From contig NC_073361.2 of assembly GCF_027580225.2 (NCBI RefSeq), positions 26,812,001 through 26,876,000 on the forward strand: 64,000 nt of DNA. The letters are read 5' to 3'. The DNA is from Misgurnus anguillicaudatus (Eukaryota > Chordata > Actinopteri > Cypriniformes > Cobitidae). The notes beneath the pieces are model-generated. The model saw only the letters and a program-made list of their open reading frames with translations, was not told where the DNA came from and did no database searches. Shown here piece by piece: positions 20,835 through 31,838 of this stretch (position 1 is the stretch's first letter; each line of letters starts with the position of its first letter). Position numbers and translations under genes: made by a program.

Positions 20835-21960
20835 GAAAATATTCTTATACAATTAATCGCTTCGCTTCAGAAGACATATATATTAACATACCAACATTAA
20901 AATGATGTCATGTGTGTTCAACTGGAAAGAAAGTAATATACATCTGCAAAAGCACAAGGGTAAATTATGAGAGAATTTTCATATTATTATTAAATACTCC
21001 ATTAGATAAATCTAAATGCCCATCAAATGTAAATGTACATTAAAACATAATATATTTCCTGACTTTTTTCTCAAATCAGGTAGCATACATCCACCTGCTT
21101 TTGTAAGACCACAGCAAAAGATTAACAATCTGAACTGTTCACAGACTATCCTATTAAGGCTAAATTACCCCAATCCAGTAACATATTGTCTAAACCCTAA
21201 AACTGTAGTCTTCAACAGCTTTCATTTCCCAAGCTACCCACTGTTCTCCATTTAGTCTCTCCCGGCGCATGTGAAAAAACCCAGTCTTTTACTTTCCCAT
21301 TGAGCAGAAAGGGTAAATTAAGAATGTGCTGTATCAATGCAGGACGACAGCTCTCCAATAGACGACAGACATTGATATGTTGCCAGGGAGACTCTTCCTG
21401 GTCCAAGCAAATAAACGGCCAAGAGCCGGTGAAGGTAAAAACGGCTTACAAATGGGTCCCTCCTTCCCTTTCCCTCTCTTTCTTCAACCAGTGAGAAAAT
21501 TGAGAATTTGTTAAAAGGTCGCAGTGGATCAAAGTCATGTTGCGGCCGGCTACCTGCCAAGCTACTGGAGAGCTGCACTTGGCAGACCAAAGAGAGGAAG
21601 AATGTGCCATCTGCACCCAGATCTGTGAACATTAGGAAGAGGGCCTAAAAATGGAGCTGGCCTGAGGATACTCACTGCTACCCATCACTGTCATATTACA
21701 GCCCTTCTTCCCTGCGCCGACAAAATGCCCCCATGAGTAACCCGGCAAACAATTCTTGATCATCTGCCCGGTCGCCGCGGACATAAAGATGCATGGAGTC
21801 AAGGAAGCTCGAAGACTCATTCTTCTGCATTGTTTTATTTCAATCCCTGTTGAACCCCGAGGAAATGTGTGAAGATTGGCAGAAGACAAGTGAACTTTTG
21901 CAGTAAAAAAATGTATTGCTTTTTTGTAAACGATTTTGTTTCCTGCAGCGCATAGGAAGC
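20835..21960. promoter_or_regulatory. Unique region; candidate conserved non-coding DNA
   Basis: No transposon hallmarks. The part 21210-21890 is GC-balanced and holds frames on both strands (21318-21632 and 21632-21889 minus; 21300-21494 plus) with no recognised domain. The minus-strand frames abut and lack an obvious donor/acceptor pair, so I do not call exons. Regulatory function is a guess. Confidence 0.28.
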
Positions 21961-22089
21961 CTGTCAGTAAGATGTATACACATTCACTTGGCTATTTAAA
22001 ATCTTTAACTGCTTGTTTATAGTACTACTTGATTCTATGCAAATATGATAAACATTTACATTTATTAAACAGGCAGTGATGGTAGTGAA

Positions 22090-22222
22090 CCACCACTTGT
22101 ATAGCTCAGTTGTAAAGCATTGCGTAAGCATCATCATGGGTTTGAACCCAGGGAACACACATACTGATAAAACACGTATACTTTGTAATGCATTGTAAGT
22201 CACTTTGGATAAAAGCATTTAA
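22090..22222 (+). repeat. tRNA-derived SINE
   Basis: TATAGCTCAGTTGTAAAGC (A-box region), CATGGGTTTGAACCCAGGG (B box), AACACACATACTGATAAAAC (body), TGTAAGTCACTTTGGATAAA (tail). Same family as 17684-17826, with the tail cut short at AAGCATTTAA. Confidence 0.88.
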
Positions 22223-22339
22223 CCCATGCAAAAATATTTAAAATAGTAGCAGCTACTTGAAACATTTCTATTCAAGTACACATACATTCTTAAAAAAAAT
22301 ATTTTGGTTTTGGTTGGACTGTATGGCTCCAAAAAAGAA

Positions 22340-23502
22340 GATTTAAACATCCACAGAACATTTCTGATGCACAATATGGTTACAGACCATTAAAAGGTAT
22401 AAGGGAATGGTCACAATAAAACATACTGTATGACATAAAGAGCTTGTTAAATAGATGCATGGTTTGTTTTATCAGTCAGTTATTGGATGCTCTTATAAGA
22501 TCTATAGATCCGTTTGATTTAAATCACATTGATTTAGGGATTCCCTGGATCATCAGACATTTCTTGTTACCGTTTTAGATTTCAAAGGCACTTCTAGGTG
22601 GAGGTTTTGTTTCTACTTCTACTTTCATTTTCTATCAAATACAAGACTTTGGGCTTGTTTCAATTAGTACACTTCTAAAAAACAAAGGTAAAAGGCTAAA
22701 AGGCTCTAAAAGAATCTTAAAAGAGTCTTGGCAACCATAGCAACACCATCCACAAAGAGCAGGCATCGGTGGAAATTAAAGGAATAGTTCACCCCAAAAT
22801 GAAAATGAGCCCATAATATTTTACTCACCCTCAAGCCTTCTTGGGTGTATATGACCTTATTCTTTCAGTTAAAACACAGTCTGAGTTATATTATATGGCT
22901 ATGCTTTACAATGGCACTGAATAGTGCCCTATTTTTACTCTTTCCCTTATCCTTATTTAAAGTATAATATTTTTTGACCATTTGATACTGAAAAATTAAA
23001 TATAATCAATAAATAATAATAAAAAACACAAGCGGCTTATCAGCGTGATTGGGGTGTAATGTCTTTAAAAATCACTTCCTGAAAAAGTATTTTCCCTGGG
23101 GTCTCGCGCGCCCCCCCTGGTGTCGCTTCGAGCCCCCCCTGGGGGTCCCGCCCCACTATTTGAGAAGCACTGCACTAACTCAATTTATAAAAAAACTGAA
23201 GCAATTTTTTTACTAATTTTAAACCCTGTATATGTTTTGATCATCATTCTGAATCTGATCTCTAACAAAAATTCCCTCACAAAAATTCAATTATTTCAAC
23301 GATTATTTAAACTTTTTTGCAAAAAAATACCCATATTTAAGAGTTTATAAGCAGAGATAAAATATAGATAGGATGAAACGTTCTCGTTTTGTTTGTTTGT
23401 TTGTTTGAAAGCAGAGGGTCTGTTCTTTCTTTTGATATATTTGTATTTTTATATATTTTTAGAAGAAACATTTTCCGGAAGGCAATTTGTGAAACTTTTG
23501 TG
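22340..23502. repeat. Tandem segmental duplication, unit 1
   Basis: ACATCCACAGAACATTTCTG to GTGCCCTATTTTTA (22344-22935) recurs almost unchanged at 23505-24092, and the next part (ATTTATAAAAAAACTGAAGC to GTGAAACTTTTGTGAAA, 23181-23500) recurs at 24220-24556. The two units lie head to tail, the second beginning where the first stops (about 23502). Unit 1 differs by a hAT-end insertion (22949-23172) that replaced part of the TTAA element still present in unit 2. It also carries the left arm of the GGATAGTTCACCC TTAA repeat (from 22780). Confidence 0.9.
22949..23172 (-). mobile_element. hAT end fragment in duplication unit 1
   Basis: Read on the minus strand, it begins CAGTGCTTCTCAAATAGTGG followed by a GC-rich run and then GACATTACACCCCAATC. 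This is the terminus typical of Charlie-like hAT elements. Only one end remains. The insertion or accompanying deletion removed the start of the neighbouring TTAA element, of which only ACTCTTTCCC remains. Confidence 0.7.
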
Positions 23503-24556
23503 AAACATCCACAGAGCGTTTCTGATGCACATTATGGTTAACTTACAGACCATTAAAAGGTAAAAAAGAATTGTAATGGTCACAATAAAACATACTGTGT
23601 ATGACATAAAGAGCTTGTTAAATAGATGCATGGTTTGTTTTATCAGTCAGTTATTGAATGCTCTTATAAGATCTATAGACCCGTTTGATTTAAATCACAT
23701 TGATTTAGGGATTCCCTGGATCATCAGACATTTCTTGTTACCGTTTTAGATTTCAAAGGCACTTCTAGGTGGAGGTTTTGTTTCTACTTCTACTTTCAAT
23801 TTCTATCAAATACAAGACTTTGGGCTTGTTTCAATTAGTACACTTCTAAAAAACAAAGGTAAAAGGCTAAAAGGCTCTAAAAGAGTCTTGGCAACCATAG
23901 CAACACCATCCACAAAGAGCAGGCATCGGTGGAAATTAAAGGAATAGTTCACCCCAAAATTAAATCAGCCCATATTTTACTCACCCTCAAGCCTTTTTGG
24001 GTGTATATGACCTTATTCTTTCAGTTAAAACACAGTCTGAGTTATATTACATGGCTATGCTTTATAATGGCACTGAATAGTGCCCTATTTTTAAGTCTTT
24101 CCCCGCCATTGACGAATTATTTCGAGATATGATACGAAATATCATTTGCATAAAAACGTGTTCCCGATGAGGTTTTGTGTTAATCTGTAATACCGCGATT
24201 TTCCACTAGATGCACTAACCCAATTTATAAAAAAAACTGAAGCAAATTTTTTTACTAATTTTAAACCCTGTATATGTTTTGATAATCATTCTGAATCTGA
24301 TCTCTAACAAAAATTCCCTCACAAAAATTCAATTATTTCAAGGATTATTTCAACTTTTTTGCAAAAATTCCCATATTTAAGAGTTAGGCAGAGATAAAAT
24401 ATAGATAGGATGAAACGTTTCTTTCTCGTTTTGTTTGTTTGTTTATTGTTTGTTTGAAACCAGAGAGTCTGTTCTTTCTTTTGATATATTTGGGGTTTTT
24501 TTTACATTTTTAGAAGAAAATTTTTCCGGAAGGCAATTTGTGAAACTTTTGTGAAA
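23503..24556. repeat. Tandem segmental duplication, unit 2
   Basis: Second copy of the block described for unit 1. Differences are mostly small indels; AATCTTAAAAG is missing from the AAGGCTCTAAAAG run. It retains the left part of the CTCTTTCCCCGCCA element that unit 1 lost. The 67-codon frame at 23929-24132 is a chance reading. Confidence 0.88.
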
Positions 24557-24617
24557 ATCACAAAAAATGATGGCGGACAACTTTTCAAAAAAAAAAAAAA
24601 AACTGGTGGCGAATGAG
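24095..24617. mobile_element. TTAA element (CTCTTTCCCCGCCA family)
   Basis: Left GTCTTTCCCCGCCATTGACG, right GGTGGCGAATGAG, with TTAA at 24091-24094 and 24618-24621. The same family is complete at 26057-26543 and 54143-55219. Non-coding; the terminus is weakly preserved here. Confidence 0.75.
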
Positions 24618-24740
24618 TTAAAGGTGCCATAGAATAAAAAATACTTTATTTACCTAAGCATAGATAAATAATAAGAGTTCTGTACATGGTAATAACATAT
24701 CATGAGCCTCAAACGCACTTGTTTCCTTATTTTTATGTAA

Positions 24741-24870
24741 ACTGTCCTGCAAAGTTTAGCTCCAACCTAATCAAACACATCTAAAAGTCCCAATCAAAGG
24801 CTTCAGGATGATTTGGAAATGACATTCAGGTATGTTTCATTAGGGTTAGAGCTAAACTTTGCAGGACAGT
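24741..24870. mobile_element. Small palindromic MITE (ACTGTCCTGCAAAGTTTAGC)
   Basis: ACTGTCCTGCAAAGTTTAGC and its inverse GCTAAACTTTGCAGGACAGT bound a 130-bp hairpin. A trailing GGCCATCCAGGAACAGGA probably belongs to the same repeat. Non-coding. Confidence 0.8.
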
Positions 24871-25112
24871 GGCCATCCAGGAACAGGAATGCCCACCCAT
24901 GTTTTAAACTCACTAAAGTTAGTTGAGCAAGGTCTGGGACATGCCAAAATCGCATACATCCAATCAAAGAAAATGGTATTAAATGGGAAAAACATATTTC
25001 AAAAGACATATAATTGAACTTGTATGTGTGTAAATGTTTGACCATTTATAATAAAACCTTAGAACTACAATATTTTGGATTATGATGAGGACAGCAGTGA
25101 TCTGTTTACTAA

Positions 25113-25233
25113 TGCACTGTAAAAAAAAAATACTTTGCTGCCTTAAAATTTTTTGTTGAATCAACTCGGATTTACAAGTCATTTCAACTTACTATTATTT
25201 ATCTTGACTAGAGATGAGTTGTTATAACTACAG
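25113..25233. mobile_element. Half copy of the TA-flanked MITE at 14307-14550
   Basis: CACTGTAAAAAAAAAATAC, TTTGCTGCC and GAGATGAGTTGTTATAACTA match the left arm; the right arm is absent after CAGGTGAGT. Confidence 0.8.
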
Positions 25234-25664
25234 GTGAGTACGTCATCAAGCCTGGTTTATTTAAATTAACTGAGCATTACATTCGCAAGTCATACGCATA
25301 TTACATCAATTTACAATTAACTAATAATAATTGTCAGCTTTATAATTGTTAATATTCTGAAATAAGAATATTCATCTTGATGACGTATACCACCTACACA
25401 TGCAACCTCGGGAGGCTTCAGCTAGCGGCCAGCGTAAGTGTAGTCTGAAGCGCGAAAGGCAGAGCTTGAATTTCAGGAATGTCCCTCGTCGGCAAATGTA
25501 TTTCAAAGATGGAGGCACAACATGGATTCAGCCAGTCGAGCGACTCGACCGTATGTATTTTAAATAGAAGATTCTACACTTACGAGAATACTTTAATTAG
25601 TGGGTGGAAGTAATTGCACATGAATGAGCACATACTTTTGAAAGAAAACATGGGTTTTTGCTAA

Positions 25665-26053
25665 AGGGGATCGCACACCGGCCGCGCAGCTCAGAGCCGC
25701 ACAGCGCCGCGTCGTTCTAAAAAAAATCAAACACATTGTTTTCAATGAGTATACGCACACTGGCGCCGCCAGGTGGCGCCTGTCCGCGCCACCCAGCTGT
25801 GACTCAGGAAGTTGCTCCAATCCCTGTTGCGCCACACAGCACCACTCACATTGTTTAACATTAAATAACATCATATTTGTTCCAAATCATTAACGATTAA
25901 CATTGGCTGCTAACGTATATTTTGCATTTTGAAGTAGATGCTATTGCGCTATTTAATGTGCACTTCCGGTTTACAATACCTCCGAGTTGTCCTAGATGCG
26001 AATCGACACGGCGCTGCACGGCGCTGAGCTGCACGGTCGGTGTGCGATCCCCT
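25665..26053. mobile_element. PIF/Harbinger-like MITE with TAA TSD
   Basis: Left AGGGGATCGCACACCGGCC and GCGCAGCTCAG pair with right CTGAGCTGCACGG and TCGGTGTGCGATCCCCT. TAA flanks both sides (25662-25664, 26054-26056), a 3-bp TWA duplication as in PIF/Harbinger. The body matches the copy at 46274-46632 (GCGCCTGTCCGCGCC, ATTAACGATTAACAT, TATATTTTGCATTTTGAAGT). Its right TAA overlaps the TTAA of the next element. Confidence 0.85.
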
Positions 26054-26056
26054 TAA

Positions 26057-26543
26057 CTCTTTCCCCGCCATTGACGAGATATCTTGTCAATTAAGAGAAA
26101 ACGCTTCCCCGCCAATGACAAGATTTTCCGTCTTTCCGCAATACCACTATTATCCACCGCCCTTCTGCAACTTTTTAAACCCGGAAGTATTGCCCTATGG
26201 CAAGCTGCTGCATGTCCGTGTCTGTTTTAAAGATCGCTCTGAATGGGATCTCTATGAAAAGTCCGTCACAAACATGGAATTATCTCTGCTTTTTGCTCAA
26301 AATGTGGTGTTTTTGCAGAAACCTACCCATATTCAAAAGCTGATTACAAAAGAACTACTCAAGGTAGGATGAAACAGTTTTTTTTTTGGTTTGAAAGCAG
26401 AGGGTCTGTTCTTTCATTTGGTATATTGTATGTTTATATATCTGAAGAAGAACATTTTCTGGAAGGCATTAAACTTTGGTGAAAATCATGAAAAACGCTG
26501 GCGCTGGCTGGCAACTTTTTAAAAAATGCTGGCGGTGAAAGAG
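26057..26543. mobile_element. TTAA element (CTCTTTCCCCGCCA family), near complete
   Basis: Ends CTCTTTCCCCGCCATTGACG and GCTGGCGGTGAAAGAG, with TTAA at 26053-26056 and 26544-26547. The frame at 26040-26372 is not a transposase. The interior shares AAATGTGGTGTTTTTG and GGTAGGATGAAAC with 54143-55219. Confidence 0.9.
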
Positions 26544-26789
26544 TTAAGAATTAACTCAAAAAAGTACACAGTGTAGCTTTAAAGCAGAGCTCAACATTAT
26601 TATTCATGACCCTTCCAAATAGGGCAAAAATAGACCATTTCATTTAAAGGACAAATTCTAGGGTTGTAAATGAACATTTGTTGTAAAACATTTCTGGATA
26701 ATTTCTGCACTTAATGAAGTTACTAAAAACTATGTAAATATCAAAGAACAATTTAACAAATTATTTCAATGTATTCTTTGGCACCTTAA

Positions 26790-27053
26790 AAGCTAAAAAA
26801 GCTCATCCATCCATCAAATACTAATCCATACATTTAACAAATCTCTTCTAAATTGAAGCCATGAATTTTTGTAACATTGGGTCAAAGGTCAGCGTTCTGC
26901 CTAACCTCAACTCTTTCATGAACACACGTACGGCCATAGTTTATAAAGTTTGATAAATAAATGTTTCCATACAAAAACCCATCGCTTTACCTCGGAAGAC
27001 ATTTAATGACCGTAAAGATTAGTTTTTAATGAATGAATGTGCTTTAAAAATGG
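26790..27053. other. No gene seen
   Basis: AT-rich sequence with no repeats or frames worth calling. Confidence 0.4.
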
Positions 27054-27195
27054 GGCACTATCCAAAGCAATGAAGCTAAAAAGAGCCAGGATGTTATTTA
27101 ATAGAACGCCGACTGTGTTTGGCTGAAAGAAAGAAAGTCATATACACCTAAGATGGCTTAAGGGCGAGTAAAATATGGGCTAATTTTCATTTCTA
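27054..27195 (-). mobile_element. Fragment of the duplicated TTAA repeat, minus strand
   Basis: Minus-strand match to 22790-22935: AGTGCCCCA, AAGTCATATACACCTAAGA, GGGCGAGTAAAATATGGGCT. Both termini are lost. Confidence 0.65.
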
Positions 27196-27199
27196 TGTG

Positions 27200-28500
27200 A
27201 ATTAAGTTTAATAATCAAAGCAATGCACATACTGTATGTTCTTCAAAATATATAGCATAGAAATAAACTACACAGAAAACGTACGATGCTTACGATATTT
27301 TTAATGGATTTTGTTCATAAAAGGCCTTACGTTTTTACCGGCACCATTTCAAACAAAGCCAAGTGTACGAGTTCAACTCTAATGATTCAAATAAATATGT
27401 TCCTCTCTCTTTGAAGTCCATGTCTTGTGAAAAACATCTTCACAGCCATAATTATTAAAGAAAGTGTGATTTTCATAGGTTTTGATCCGACATCAAGCCT
27501 TCTAATTTACAGATAGACCAGTCTGGCACCTGATTCATGCAGTGGCACTTATAATAAAGAGCGAAGATCAGACATGCTTTTAATAATGTAAAATATACAG
27601 AGCACTGTGGTAAATGAGTTGGTCTGTGAGCTTTCAGATATATACCTCCAGTGAGCAATTAGATCGAAAGGATTCTTCACTAAAGTTTTAGGTGATGGCT
27701 CAATTGCTCGGATAAAATCTGTCTTGCTGAGCGAGTGAGACGAATCTTAAAGATCATCCACAGCTGACAACGAATTTGTCAAATTAATCTTGACACAACT
27801 TAAATCAGATAGTTACTGCTGTCATCATGGGCTCCTGTCACCAGCAGATTTATTTCAAGCAAGTTAAAGGAGTTTTGTTGTTAATCTAAACTGATCAATT
27901 ATTGCACTGCATCCGACTTATCGTTATATCAGCCATAACGGCTCGGTATCACCAAATCCGATTTTTCCACCATTTAAGCTGGCAGCAGCGTTAAGATTCT
28001 GTCATTTGATTTCACAACAAGCAAGAGGTCACTGTCAATCTAAAGCACTTCAACAAGCTTTATCTGAAGATCTAATCCACAGTCTTGCCCGGTCGATCAA
28101 TGGCCTCTGGACCAATAAGAGCAGCTGAACCTGAGCTGCAGTCTGGGATTTATCAGTCCAGTCAAAAGCTGTGTCCATCAGCCATCGCTTCATTTACCTG
28201 AACTGATGGTGGAGCAAAAAAGTGTTGAGGGAACACAGACAAACAGTTAAAATAGATCTTAAAAGGAATGGTTTACTCAAAATCTAAAAATGTAATCAGA
28301 TGCTATTTATTCACCCTTGTTGTTGGTACAAACTAAATATGCTGATTTTGTGTTTGTTTGAAATATTTTCATGTTTTTTAGCCCTTATTCTTACATTTCA
28401 AATGTTATTTAACATAGTCGCACCCTTGAAGGGAACTTCGGACAGGGAAACCGGGGAATGTCAATCCAGAAAAAGATAAAGTGACGTTGTATTGTAAGTG
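27200..28500. promoter_or_regulatory. Unique region; candidate conserved non-coding DNA
   Basis: Long transposon-free stretch of balanced composition. The sub-block 27650-28240 (TCAATTGCTCGGATAAAATC, AACTGATCAATTATTGCACT, GCCATAACGGCTCGG) has the look of regulatory DNA. No domain-bearing frame. Confidence 0.28.
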
Positions 28501-28555
28501 AAGTGTATTTTAATCTGTCGTACTACTGGACACAATTGCCGTACGAGGTTCCCAA

Positions 28556-29596
28556 TAGGGTTGTAAATCTGTTCAACTGTTATTCATTTTGTAGAATGTT
28601 CATTACATTCGATACAAACACGATTTTCTCCGCCAGTGGTGCAATTTTGGCCGATACATCAAGCACTTCTTCAATGCAATTACGATATGATTCGATTGCT
28701 TTATCTGTATTTTAATATTACCTGATTAGTTAAGCAGTTAAATTTTTACCGAGGGGCATCCTTCCGATCTTTCTGATGAAGACAATTACGGAAGTGACTT
28801 AAACTGCAATTCATCGACTGGCCACTTGAGGCAGGCTCCAAAAGGGAGTCAATTCCCACAGACCACCATCTTAAAAATGTGCAACTTTACAGTAGTAAAC
28901 AATATGTTTACAGCCTGGTACAAAAAGTGTTTTTGGTCTGTATAGCTAATTCTGCCCTTTATGACAACTGTGAGAGGGGTGAATTTTTTTGTAACTCATC
29001 CGTTTAAATTATATTAAGCCTTAAACTTCTGCATAATTAAGGGCGTGGCCACTTGAGTGAGGTGTGAACGGCCACTGCTGTCACTAGAATCGAGCTGGGC
29101 AGGCGTGGTTTCAGCAACCAGCCACCTTAGCTTCACCAATGTCCTGCCTCTTTCCCCATTTTCAGTTTTCCGCGTGTGATTTGCGGTGACCGGCGGCCAA
29201 GATGTTGACGGCAGGCAACGCCTACTTTAAGCTTCAAAAACGATCTTCACAAACCAATGGTTGACGTCACGGACACTACGTCCATATTTTTTACAGTCTA
29301 TGATCTTTACTTACAAATGCACCCAAAATATATAACATAAACATTTAGTTAAACTCTTTTAAAATGGCGCAAATGTCTGTCCCGATTGGAACATTTACAA
29401 CAACAAACTAACAAAAATTCACTTTTTTAAAACAAGAAAAATTAATAATGAGGGGCAAAAAATGCTCACTGGAAATGCATAGATAGACGTGGAGAGTGTC
29501 CAAATAAATGTACCACAAATCAATTTTTTTACCTTTACGGATTGTTAGAAAAAAAAACGATGTATCAATCCATATTGATGTATTGTTACACCCCTA
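28556..29596. mobile_element. hAT element with perfect 8-bp TSD (GTTCCCAA)
   Basis: Starts TAGGGTTGTAA and ends TTGTTACACCCCTA, flanked by GTTCCCAA at 28548-28555 and 29597-29604. The right arm has ACGATGTATCAATCCATATT and the left CGATATGATTCGATTG, typical of fish hATs with AACGATA-type subterminal repeats. No transposase remains. It contains a nested dispersed repeat at 28816-29303. Confidence 0.9.
28816..29303 (+). repeat. Dispersed retroposon-like repeat ending TTTTTTACAGTCTATG
   Basis: GCAGGCTCCAAAAGGGAGTC, AACTCATCCGTTTAAATTAT, TAATTAAGGGCGTGGCCACT and the end GGACACTACGTCCATATTTT with TTTACAGTCTATG. The terminal TTTTTTACAGTCTATG is shared with the different repeats at 34805-35240 and 57838-58285. 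It lies inside a hAT. Class unknown; no inverted ends seen. Confidence 0.6.
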
Positions 29597-29822
29597 GTTC
29601 CCAAATCTTTCATTTTGCAACCCAATTAGACAGATTTAATCTTAGGACCCATCAAAATATATTTTTTATAGAAATATGCATAAAAAATACATTTAGGAAT
29701 AAAAAAGAAATGTATTCTGTTTTTGAAGGGAGTAGTTTATGTAAGAATTATGTTAGAATTAAGTTAAATTGCAATCCCAAAATACCCAATATCAAAACCA
29801 TTGTCATTAAAGGGATAGTTCA

Positions 29823-31504
29823 GCCTGGTCTCACTGTTAATACGTAGTATTTACACATAACTTTCAAAAACAAAAAACATATTTTTTGTACGTTTAAATA
29901 GATGCTAAAACATACAATGTAGATGTATTTACAACATTTAAACGTAGCCAGTGTTGGGGAAAGTTACTTTTAAAAGTAATGCATTACAATATTAAGTTAC
30001 TCCCCCAAAAAGTAACTAATAGCATTACTTATTTACTTTTTATGGAAAGTAATGCTTACGTTACTTTTAAGTTACTTTTGCGTTACTTTTTCTTACTTGG
30101 CTGAGGCTTAATATCTTTCAGGCCTTGCAGGAGTTTTTTATGATCACAAAAATGTCAAGCTCTGGCCTGCCATCTCTTTTTCTAACTGAAACTGTTCCCA
30201 CTCAGGCGCACAGAGTGCGTAATTCTACGTTAATATGTTCAGTTTAATGCAGTACATTAATTTATTTTTAAATTGAATTAAATAAACTGAAAAGTAAGTT
30301 GCATTACTTTTAAAAAAAAGTAACTCAAATATTAATGTGTACATTTATAAAGTAATGCGTTACTTTACTCGTTACTTTAGAAAAGTAATATTATTACGTA
30401 ATGCACGTTACTTGTAATGCATTATCCCCAACACTGAACGTAGCATTATTACGTTTTTTACAGCTAAAAAATTTAAAACATTTACGTATCTTTCATTTCA
30501 TAAAGATTGCTGTATAATTTCCCTTTAACCATTTTAGTGATATGTTACCACCTTAACCCTACCCCAAACCTTACCCTAAACCCAAACCCTTTTTATACAA
30601 AATGTTTAAATACATAATGTATTATTTTTATATTATGCAACGTAATGGACAGATATGTTTAGGAACACTTTAGTAACAATAGTTACAATATAGCATTTAA
30701 AAGATATTTCAAGCCACTACAGTCCAAGAAAACAGTTTATTCAAATAATTTAATGTTACTGTTACAAAAAGCATAACAGACAGACAAGTGTAATCACAAC
30801 AACTTATTTATTGTGAATATTAAAATCAGTACCAAAAGTAGTTTAAATGAGGCGCGCTATTTGAATTCAAATTTATATTAGCATATAACGAACGCGCGAT
30901 CTGACTTTACGGTTGCTGATGAGAACTCAGATCAAGAGCACTGGATAAAGGGCTGAATCTGTCCTCGCAATCATATGAATTTTAAAGATGTGGATTACAG
31001 CAAATGAATAAAAGTAACATCTTTTGTGAATCTATGTTGTATTTTGGTGTAATTATTGCTTAATAACGTATTGCATAGAAGACGGCATAGGAGAAAACGC
31101 GTTTTTGTGTGTCATGGCAAACAAACTAAATATTAAAATAAATAAATACAGAAATGTTATTCATTTTAAAGTTTTAAAATGTTCAAAATTGTGAAATTCT
31201 CTGAATTACACAAACATTTCATTAGGTAAATAGGTAAACTGTCTTAAATAAATAAGCCAGAAAATATGACTAAAAACATGTCATTAATATGAGTAAGACA
31301 GCCAATGCCATGCAATTTGTATGTCAAACGACAAATTTGTACGTTTGTAAGGCTGTAAATACGTAAATAATTTACGTATTAGTCCTGTTAAAACGTCAAT
31401 AGACAATAGTATACATTTCATTGTGTTTTAAATTAAGTAAATGTACGTATGGTACAACCACACTGAAACTTAAAAATATACACGTATTCTCATGAGATCA
31501 CGTT
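29823..31504. mobile_element. CCTGATCTCAC-family element, middle layer of the nest
   Basis: GGATAGTTCA occurs at both borders (29813-29822 and 31505-31514), a 10-bp direct repeat; the true TSD is 8-10 bp because the exact ends (CAGCCTGGTCTCAC / GAGATCACGTTG) overlap it. The arms carry opposed GTACGTTTAAATAGATGCTA and AAATGTACGTATGG stretches, and ACCCTACCCCAAACCTTACC lies in the interior as in the other family members. It contains a hAT (29949-30436). Confidence 0.78.
29949..30436. mobile_element. hAT MITE with perfect 8-bp TSD (AACGTAGC)
   Basis: CAGTGTTGGGGAAAGTTACT opens and GCATTATCCCCAACACTG closes the element; AACGTAGC is at 29941-29948 and 30437-30444. The interior has TTGGCTGAGGCTTAATATC and the AGTAATGCGTTACTTTACTC arm. 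Youngest layer of the nest. Reference copy for the fragments at 1541 and 34060. Confidence 0.96.
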
Positions 31505-31838
31505 GGATAGTTCACCCAAAAATAAAAATTCTGTCATCATTTACTCACCCTCATGTTATTACAAACTTGTATACATTTCTTTGTTTTGATGAACACGAAG
31601 GACAATATTTTGAGTAATGCTTGTTACCAAACTATTAATGAGCCCCATTCACTTCCATAGTATTCATTTATTCTACTATGGAAGTGAATGGGGCTCTAGA
31701 TCAGTTTGGTTACAAACATTCCTCAAAATATCTTCTCTTGTGTTCATCAAAAAAAAAGAATTTTAAACAGGTTTGTAACAACATAAGAGTGAGAAAATTA
31801 TGACAAAATTCTCATTTTTGGTTGAACTATCCCTTTAA

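Larger units (their letters stand above)
24622..26785. mobile_element. Disrupted TTAA element (AGGTGCCATAGAAT family)
   Basis: AGGTGCCATAGAATAAAAAA starts directly at the TTAA that closes the previous element (24618-24621). A matching inverted end, TTTGGCACCTTAA, is found at 26780-26789. I infer these are the two ends of one element enlarged by insertions at 24741-24870, 25113-25233, 25665-26053 and 26057-26543. The remaining interior (25240-25660) is unique within the window. The alternative is two unrelated end fragments. Confidence 0.5.
29811..31834. mobile_element. TTAA foldback element, outer layer of a triple nest
   Basis: Left AGGGATAGTTCA and right GGTTGAACTATCCCT are inverted; TTAA lies at 29807-29810 and 31835-31838. 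The mirrored core CCCCATTCACTTCCATAGTA / TACTATGGAAGTGAATGGGG forms the hairpin centre near 31670. Without its insertion (29823-31504) it would be about 340 bp. Non-coding. Confidence 0.88.

Noticed and set aside
21318..21889. Two adjoining minus-strand frames as a gene
   Set aside because: Different products without a domain and no intron signals between them.
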